Shown one piece after another: positions 50,640 through 60,300 of a stretch of 64,000 nucleotides of DNA. Origin of the DNA: Trichomonas tenax. Its lineage: Eukaryota; Parabasalia; Trichomonadida; Trichomonadidae. Position 1 is the stretch's first letter, and each line of letters opens with the position of its first letter. The stretch lies in assembly GCA_023091735.1 (NCBI GenBank), contig JALKBU010000067.1:32301-96300 (forward strand), given 5' to 3'. Below the pieces are notes generated by a model. The model worked only from the letters and a program-made list of their open reading frames with translations, made no database searches and had not been told where the DNA came from. A program made the translations under genes and the position numbers.

Positions 50640-51260
50640 CAAAGAGGTTTCAATAAAATGCACATAGTTCTTGGATTTGAAATCTTCAAGCAATGGTGGT
50701 GCAATCATGCTTGGAAATATGATTGGATCGATGATTGGAAGGAGGTGCTTGTTATTTAAATAACACATCTATAAAGATACTGAGTAATATTTTCTATTAT
50801 TGCTATAACAGTTGCAACATGCAAATTAATGATCAGTTTGGAAATGTTCTTCGTTCTCGAATGGGCTCAGTCACCATTCATCTGCTTCATTATGTGGACC
50901 CAGCAAGACCTTACATCGTCTGGCTATTGCTTTGCTGAATTTAATTCCAATGTTCAATTATCAAAATGCGTATTTATCAATGACTCTAAATTATCATATT
51001 CCTTGACATGTTCTATAACTAATATTCTAATCGACCATGTTACAATGGTTGACTGTAGCAAGCCAACATATCATGTGGAATTCATCAATTCCTATTCAAC
51101 AATAATATTTAAAGATCTAAATTTAACAAGCAAATATTCAACTTTTAGTTTTGATCAAAGCTTCTCTTGCAATGAAAAATGCGAAAATTATTCTTGTAAA
51201 ATTCAAAACTCGATGATCAATACAAAGATCCATATTATGATACTGTTGCTATTAGTTTAA
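50640..51260 (+). pseudogene. Beta-helix-like surface protein relic, copy 4
   Basis: At least three frames are needed. Blocks are FLDLKSSSNGGAIMLGNMIG near 50670-50730, GGACYLNNTSIKILSNIFYYC near 50740-50800, then SGYCFAEFNSNVQLSKCVFI, MVDCSKPTYHVEFINSYS and LNLTSKYSTFSFDQ, ending with the hydrophobic anchor IHIMILLLLV. The order matches copies 1-3 but with an internal deletion. Confidence 0.65.
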
Positions 51261-51310
51261 ATAAAATCGTTTATTCTATAGATTTATACAATATGAATAA
51301 AAATGTTTGA

Positions 51311-54300
51311 TTACTCATTCATGTCATTGTCCTTGAAGCTTCCAAATGTTGGAGCCTTTCCAAATTGAGGAGCCTGGCCGAATGATGGAGCTGCAGTGAA
51401 TGTTGATTGCTCGCCAAATGTTTGACCGAATGCTGGTGACTGATCGAATGAAGGTGCCTGACCGAAAGCTGGGGACTGACCAAATGTCTGAGGTTGCCCG
51501 AAGGCTTGAGATGTTCCATATGAAGGTGTTTGTCCAAATGCTGGTGATTGCCCGAATGCTGGAGCTTGACCGAATGTTGGGGACTGGAAACTGCCAAATG
51601 GTTTGGAAGAATCCTTGTTAGCACCAAAGACTGGTGGTGTCTGGAATGTTTGTGGCTTTGGATAATTGAATGGCTTGGAGAAGTCTTTCGCATCTTTAGA
51701 TGGCTGCTGGAAGAAGAATGGTTTGTTGTCGAATTGTGGTTTGTTGTCTTCGCTCTTCTCAGGAGAAGATGGAGCATTGAAGAATGTCGGCATTTCATAT
51801 GGACTTGACTTCTTAGTCTCTGGGGTTGGCATGAAGAATCTTTGTGGCTTGTCATTGGATTCTTCATCGTCGCTATCTTCATTATCATCTTGCTGTTTTT
51901 CGTTCTTCTTCTCTTCCATGATTGGTTTTTGTTCATTCTTCTTTTCATCGGCTTCAAGTACATTATCAGTGGAAGGTTTCTCTTCTTCCTTCTTTTCTTC
52001 AACCTTTTGTGCTGGAACAACTGGCCTCTCTTCTTCCTTCTTTGGTTCTTCTTTCGGCTCCTCAACTTTAGCCGGTATTGGCATGAAGTTCTTTGGTTTC
52101 TCTTCCTCCTTCTTCTCTTCAACCTTTGCAGGTGTTGGTATGAAGAACTTTGGCTTCTCTTCCTCTTTCTTTTCCTCAGGCTTTGGAGATGCTGGTTGAG
52201 GGATGAACACTTTTGGCTTCTCGGCCGGTTTTCCAAATGCTGGAGGTGCCATGAACATCTGAGGCTTTGGAATTACGGCGGGCTTTTCGTCCTTCTTTTC
52301 CTCAGTCTTCGTTTCTTGTACGGCTGCAGTTGGGATAAAGAAATTTGCCTTTGGTTCTTCCTTCTTTTCCTCAGTCTTTACTGGTGTTGGCACGAAAAAC
52401 TTTGGCTTTTCTTCTTCCTTCTTTTCCTCAGTCTTTACTGGTGTTGGCACGAAGAACTTTGGCTTTTCTTCAACTTTAGCTGGCGGTGGCATGAAGAACT
52501 TTAGCTTGTCTGCTTCTTGCTTAACAGGAGATGTTGGTGGTGGCATGAAAACTCTTGGAGCTGCAGCTGGCTTTTGTGGGATTGCTTCAACCTTCTCGTC
52601 ATCAGAAGAAAGCTCAAGAATCTCATCTCTCTTAGCAATCTTAGAACGCAATTCCTTGATTTCATCAGCCAAGTCATCGATTTCCTCATTGTGGTGCTGC
52701 TCAGCAACTTTAATTTCACTCTTAACACCTTCAATCTTCTGCTTGATTTCAGCAAGCTCTTGTTTCTTACGCATTAAATCAAGTTCCCAGTCCTTCTTCT
52801 TGTTGCTGAGTTCCTCAAGCTGATCCCCGAGTTCAAACTTGCGAAGCTTGAGTTCAGCAAGAGTTTCGTCAAGAGGCTGTAATCCTTCTCTTTCCTCACG
52901 TGGAGCGGCCTTAAGTTCATCTTCGATAATCTTGATATCTGCTTCAAGAGTCTTGATTTCACCCTCAAGATTCTTGGCGTTGTTATCACGCTGCCACTTC
53001 AATCCACGTAACTGACGGCGCTTCTGTCTGGCCAATCCAGCGAGTTCAATTGACTTTTGCTCAAGTGTCTTTGTAGAACTTCTATTGATTTCTTCCTGTA
53101 AGTCTTGCTTCATGCGCTCGTTTGTATCGATCTCATCTTCAAGTTCCTTGATCTTAGCAACAAGTTCGCTGTTGTCCTGAGTCATAGATGAAGACTTAGA
53201 CTTTAATTCGTCATATTCGGACTTCATCTTATTGACTTTCTCGGCAATTTCTTTGTTCTTCTTTTCGAGATTTTCTTTCTCTGCCTTGAGCTCATCAACT
53301 TTCTTCTTTTCATCATCAATTTGCTTATTGATTGCTGTTTCATCGTCAGTCATCTTTGATGCTTCTGACTTAAGATTCTCAATTTGTTCGAGAAGCTTCT
53401 TTTCTTCGTCTTCCAGATTGCCTTTGTTGTCGTCATTCTTCTTCTTCTTCTCGTTAAGGCTCTTGGACTTAGAAAGTAACTCTTCGTGCTGCTTCTTAAG
53501 CTGCTCAACTTTTTCTTGAGAAACTGAAGATGTTGATGACTTAAGTGACTCTTCAAGTTCATTGTTCTTGGTCTCAAGATCCTGGTTGGATTTCTCGAGC
53601 TCGGCAACAACATTCTCTTGGTTTGCGATTTGCTTGAGAAGGTTCTGATTCTTCTCCTGAAGTGCTTCGTACTTCTTCTGAGCATCAGTGAGTTTCTGGC
53701 GTGCGATATTGTTGAACTCTCTTGCGCGGCGCTTGTCTTCATTGTGCTTCTTTGAAAGCTGCTCGCGCTGTGCACGAAGCTCTTCGATGTTCTTCTTGAT
53801 TTCCTGGTATTCCTTCTCATTATCAATCCTGAACTGGTTGATATTCATTGACAACTCATCGCACTTGGCGCGTAAATCGGAAACCTTCTTATTGGCAGCG
53901 TCCATTGTGGACTGTAAGTAGTTCCTCTGCTCAAGGAGTTGGTTATACTGTGCTTCAACCTCATTCTGCTGACCCTGAATAATATCCTTTTCTGTTTCAT
54001 TATCAGCAATTTCGGCCTTGAGTTTCTCGATTTCTTCCTTGAGGTTGGCGTTATCGACTGTTGATGTCTGCTTAGCAGCAATCTTCTGCTTAAGATCGTC
54101 AACAATCTTCTGTAATTCTTCTGTGTTGTTTTGTGGCTGTGTATTCTCGAGTTGAGTCTTGAGATACTCAATTTGCTTGCTAAGTTCCTCATTGTTAGCA
54201 ACTTCACTCTTCTTTGAATCGATCTGAGACTTGAGATCATCAATAACCTTTTGCAACTCTTCGGAGTTATCCTGTGGCTTTGTGTTCTCAAGCTGTTGCT

Positions 54301-57300
54301 TAAGCTCCTCAATCTCCTTCTTAAGCTGCTCGTTGTCAGAAACTTCGTTCTTCTTCTGTTCGATCTTGGCCTTAAGTTGTTCGATCTCCTTCTTCATCTC
54401 ATCGGCTCTTTCGTTGGTTTCAAGACCAGATAAGGTGCTGTTGAGTCTTTCAATTTCATCAGCAAGCTTTGTCGTCCGTTCGTTGTTGTAATCGCGCTTC
54501 ATATGGATTGTCTCCTTGAGGCTTTCGATTTCGCCCTTGAGCATTGTACGCGTTTCATCTGTGCTATTTTCTTCCTCAAGTTCCTCGTTGAGCTCTTGTC
54601 TGAGCTTCTCCAAGTCTTCGAGTTCCTTCTTGTTGTGGGCCTTAGCTGTGTCGAGTACGAGCTTGAGCTTCTGGATTTCGCCCTTCAAGTTCTCAACGGC
54701 ATCATGGCCTGATGTCTGCTCATCAAGGATATCATCCTGAAGCTCTTGGATTTCCTGCTCCTTTTCGGACCTGGCCCTATCGTGATCGTCAATGAATGTC
54801 TGAAGCTTGTTCTTGAGCTCATTGATGATGTCCTGAAGCTTGGATGAATCAGCAGAGTTCTCAGCATCCTTCTGTTCGATCTGAGATCTGAGGCTATCGA
54901 TTTCTTGGCTGAGCTTGCTTTCACTGCCAGAGTTAGCTTCTGTCTTCTCCTTAAGAACTTGCTTGAGCTGATCGATTTCGGACTGAAGCTTATTCTCTGT
55001 TTCGGCAGCCTTCTGTTCTTTCTCTGCAATTTCGCTCTTGATGTTCTCGATTTCGGCCTTAAGATCAGAGTTGGTATCCTCCTCTTCGTTAAATGAGAGC
55101 TCCTGTTTGAGTTGTTCGATCTCTTCGCGAAGTTTCTCGTTCTCTTCGGCAGCAATAATCATCTGCTGAAGCTGTTCCTTGAGTGAATCAAGTTCATTTT
55201 CGAGGGCAGTCTTTTCTGATTCTGGATCGTTCTGGGACTTAATTGCCTCTATCTCGGCCTTGAGGGAATCAATCTCCTCCTGGAGCTGTGCATTCTCATC
55301 AGACTGAGCGTTGTCAGCGAGCTGGGCCTTAAGTTCTTCGATTTCCTTGTGGAGTTTCTCGGATTTCTCCTTCTTTTGCTGCTCCTTCAGGTGGAGTTGT
55401 TCTTGAAGTGTTTCGAACTCTTTCTCGGCTTCATCATCAGAGCTGGCTCTGGTTGCGAGTGCTTCCTTGATATCAGCGATCTGGGCCTTAATCTCGGCCT
55501 TGTCTTCCTCCTCTTCAATAAGATGATTGACGTGAGCATGCAATTCTGCAAGTTCTTCAAGGAGTGATTGCCTGGATGGAGAGCCCTTGAGATCTTCGAG
55601 TTCAGCCTTAACCTTCTCGATCTCTTCCTTGATCTCAGAATCTGTCTTCTCGCTGTTGAGCTGGTTCTTGAGGTCATTGAGCTCTTCATTGAGATTCTGG
55701 GAATCTCCTTCTTCGTCAAGAACGATGACGTCACGTGACTTTACATCACTCTGCTCGGCAAGTTCGGCCTTGAGATTCTCAATTTCCTGTTTAAGCTTCT
55801 CGTTCTCTTGAGCAACTTCAGACTGAGCAATCATCTTCTTCATCTCTTCGTTAGACTTCTCGCTCTCTTCTGTTTGCTTCTGGAGATCCTCGAGTTCGTG
55901 AGCAAGATCAATTTTGAGCTTTTCGTTTTCAGCCTTCTTCTCTTCGAACTTTCTTTCGCTTTCTTCGATCTGTTCACCGAGTTCTTCGATTTCTCTGAGG
56001 AGATCAGATTCGGCCTTCTCGTTTTCGGCATTCTTGTCTTCAAGCTGCTCCTTGAGTTCGTCGATCTGCTTCAGGAGCTCATTTTGTTCGTTGTTGAACT
56101 GCATTTCCTTCGATTCGAGTTCGGCGCGAAGTTGATTGATTTCTTGCTGCTTCTTTTCGACATCATTTGATAACTCAGTCTCCTTTGAAACAATGGCAAG
56201 TGAAAGATTACGCAACTCATTATCCTTCTGAGCGTTCAACTCGCTGTACTTCTTCTCGACTTCCTCGACTCTTTGCTTGAAATCCTGGAGCTCGTTCTCC
56301 TTGACTTCGACTTCAGAAGCACCTTCATCAGTCTTAGCCTTCAATTCGTCCTTGAGATCAAGGATTTCCTTCTCCTTATCGCAAAGATCAGCAGCAATCT
56401 TGTTCTCGACGTCAGCGATCTTTGTAAGGAGTTCGTCCATCTCTTTCTGCTTGTTCTGAGAATCGATTGTGCTTTGCTTCTGCTTCTCTTCGAGTTCGAA
56501 TAACTTTCTCTGTAAATCATCGAGGATCTGCTCGTACTGCTTGGAATCAGATTCGTTTTCAAGCTCCTTTTCGTGAATTCTATCCTTCAGTATATCAATC
56601 TCTCTCTGAAGTTCAGACTGATCTATAACCTTAAGAGATTCAAGCTGATCCTTGGCTTCCTGGAGCTCCTTCTCGAGTTTCTCCTTCTGTTCAGCATTGC
56701 ATTGACGCTGTTCTTCGGCTTCTTGTTTGAGATTTTCGATTTCTTCAGCAACTTCAACCAACTGATCTGGATCGATTTCTGCTTTGATTACCTCGATATC
56801 GTTTTCTGCTTGCTCCTTCTCGGCATTCAAGTTTTCAAGCTGAGCCTTGAGATCGGCGATTTCCTTCTCTGTGTTCATCTTCTGTTCGGCCTTGGCAATG
56901 ACTTCGTTCTCAAGTGTTGTCTTCTTGTTCTCGAGATCATTGCATTCTGCGTTAACCTTAAGAAGTTCATCTGTGAGCATTGCATCTTCTTGTTGAAGCT
57001 TTCCGTACTCTTCCTTCATCTCTTTGATCTTCTTCTTTGTCTCGTCGATCTCTTCCTTGAGGGAATCAGCGTTGTCGTCGGCATTTGGGAGATTTTCGAG
57101 CTCCTTCTTGAGATCCTCGAGCTGCTTAGCAATGGCTTCATTGTGCTTCTCCTTATCGCCGTTTGCAGATTTCCTGTATTCGATTTCGTCATTGACATCG
57201 TTGATCTGCTTCTGGATTTCTTCTGTCTTATCTTGGACAACTTCGATTTCTTCGAGCTTCTTCTTTGTTTCTTCGAGAGACTCCTCGAGCATCTTGTTGC

Positions 57301-60300
57301 CTTCTTCGATGTCCTTGTTTTCGTTCTGCTTCTGCTCAATTAACTGCATTGTTTCGTCGATCATCTTCTGTATCTCTTCGGACTTGTCTTCGATGATGGC
57401 AATGTTGTCATGCTGAGACTTTGTCGAATCGAGTTCCTCCTTGAGCTTGTTGTTGGACTCAAAAATGTTGGCGTTCTTCTGCTTCTTGCCTTTGATCTTG
57501 GTCTTAAGTTTTTCGATTTCTTCGTTGAGTTCAGCAGACTTGTCCTCAACTTCCTCGATGTTCTCGAGTTCATCATTGAATTCGTTGACCAGGTTAGAAA
57601 GCTCTTCGTTATTCTTCTCTATCTCAGCGTTCTTCTGCTTCTTCTCTTCAATCTTGGCCTTAAGTTCCTCGATCTTCTTCTCGCCTTCTTGCTTGCCGCT
57701 GTCGACCACTTCGATGTTGTCGAGTTCGTTTTGTAACTTCTGTAACTCATTGAGTATTTCTTCGTTCTGCGCGCTTCTATTGGCATTTTCTGCCTTCTTG
57801 TTTTCGAGCTTCTCTTTAGTTTCCTCGAGCTGAGCACTGAGTTCTTCGGTCTTATCTTCGACAACTTCCATATTGTCGAGATCATCCTGTGCCTGCTTGA
57901 GAGCTACCTCGAGCATGTTTTTGGCCTCTGTGACATCATTGTTTTCGGAATTCCTGCTTTCAATAGCTTGCTTGATTTCTTCAATCTTAGCTTGGATTTC
58001 CTCGGCCTTGTCTTCAACAACTTCGGTCTCATCAAGCTTCTTCTGTAAGCTCTCGAGCTGACCCTTCATTGAAGAGTTGTTCTTCTCTGTGGATTTGTTG
58101 TTCTCCTTCTTTTCTTCGATCTTCTTCTTGAGATTATCGATTTCTTCAGCGAGTTCTGATGACTTGTCTTCGACATCTTCTATAGCATCAAGTTCATCTT
58201 GTAACTGCTTTACCTGTTGAAGGAGTTCTTCGTTGGCTTGAGAGTTCTGAGAATTCTCGGCCTTCTTTTCTTCGATCTTGGCCTTGAGGTCCTCGATCTT
58301 CTTCTCGCCTTCCTCCTTACCGCTTGCAACGATTTCCATGTTTTCGAGTTTGTTCTGAAGCTTTTGGACTTCCTTGAGAATTTCTTCGTTTTCATTTTCG
58401 ATTTCGGAATTGCTCTTCTTCTTGTTCTCGATTTCTTCCTTGATCTTTTCGATCTTCTCCTTGTTCTCATCGCGGTGGTCTTCGATAGGAACAATTGATT
58501 CGAGCTGAGCCTGAAGATCATTGAGATCAGCAAGAACCATATCATTGGCCTCCTTGATTTCCTCATTTTCACGGTTCTTGTTATCAATATCGTCCTTGAT
58601 TGATTCCATCTGCTCTGTGTATTCTTCGATCTTGTCTTCAACGGTTTCGACACCATCGAGCTCTTCCTTGAGCTTCTGAAGTTCGGCTTCAAGTGACTTG
58701 TTCTGCTCTTCGATGTTAGCATTGTTCTGCTTCTTTTCTTCGATTTGAGATTTAACTCCCTCGATTTCATTGTTGATTTCCTCGGATTTATCTTCGACAT
58801 CAACAATAGCATTGAGTTCATTGAGAACATCCTCGTGCTGCTTCTTTAACTCGTCTAAAGCTGTTGTAACATTAGCGTTGTTTTCATTCTTTTCGTTGAT
58901 CTGAGCCTTGATGTTTCCGATTTGTTCCTCAAGTTCCTTGATATTCTTTTCGTCTTCAACCTCAGTTACTTCGAGTTCAGCTTCAGCATCTTCAAGTTCA
59001 TCTTCGAGCTGCTGCTTTTTCTGAGCGTTTTCTTGCTTCTTCTGCTTGAGCTTAGCCTTAGTTTCCTCGACTTCCTTAGCGATTTGTTCGAGTGGTAAAT
59101 CGCTTGTTTCGATCTTGGAAAGCTCGGATTTGAGCCGCTCAAGTTCTTCAGCAAGCTTCTTGTTTTCTTCGGCGATCTCGTTGTTGCGCTGGTTCTTTGA
59201 ATCGATTTCTTCTCTGACTTTCTCGATGTTTTGAGAGATTTCTTCCCTCTCGTCCTTAACTTCTTTGATGTTCTCAAGAATTTCACACTGTTCTTTCTCA
59301 GACTCCTTGAGCATCTTGATTTCGTCTTCAAGTTCGTCGTTTTCACGCTCCTTCTGAGCGATCTGAGCGAGAACTTCATCTAAGGACTTATAAAGGTCCT
59401 CTCTGTTATCTTCAACAGCTGGGATGCTGTGAAGCTTGTTCTCGGCCTTTGTGAGATCCTCCTTAAGATGAACAAGGAGGGATTCAACGTGTGTATTCTG
59501 TGCAACTCTCTTTGTGATTTCATCGGTGATCTCTTCGATCTTATCCTTAAGCTTCTCGGATTCATCAACTGTGTCAGCCATGTTCTCTAATTCGTTGTTC
59601 TTCTGTTCGAGCTCTTCCTTGAGTTCCTTGTTAGTCTTATTGATGTTATCGATTTCCTTCTTGACGTTCTCTATTTCATTCTTCAAATACTCGGAGTTGT
59701 TCTTGATGTTTGTCATTCCATTGAGTGTTGTCTGATCACGCTTCAATTCAGCCTCGAGATCATCGTTTGTCTTTGTTGTGACATGGTTCTGCTTCTCCTT
59801 TTCTTCGATCTGCTTCTTGACATCAGCGATCTGCTTCTTGAGGCTTTCTGAGTTGTCTTCGATAACTTCAATAGAATCGAGTTCCTTGATCGACTCCTCG
59901 AGCTCATCATTGAGAGCCTGGTTAACTTCGGAGTTAGATTGGTTATTGTTCTTTCTCTCAGAAACCTGTTGCTTGACGTCGTTCAACTTCTTTGTGAGCT
60001 CGTCAGCATTGTCGGAAACGATTTCAGTGGCATCTAGTTCTTTCTGGAGTTCTTCGAGTTCATACTCGAGAGCCTTGTTCTGGTCGATGATGTCCTGGTT
60101 GAGTTTCTTCCTGTCAGCGAGATTTGCCTGAACTTGCTGAATTCTCTCGCGGATCTCATCACTCTGATCTTCAACGATCTCGATAAAATCGAGTTCGTTC
60201 TTTGTTTCCTGCTCAATTTCTATGAGCATGTTGTTCGCTTCCTGAACTTCCTCATTCTCACGCTTCTTAACCTCGATCTGAGACTTGAGATTCTCGATGC

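Noticed and set aside
51666..52199. Long plus-strand frames across the giant gene
   Set aside because: They are mirror frames caused by the repetitive Lys/Glu/Pro codons of the minus-strand gene; products are Ser/Phe low complexity. The same holds for the many other frames between 51.4 and 62.5 kb.
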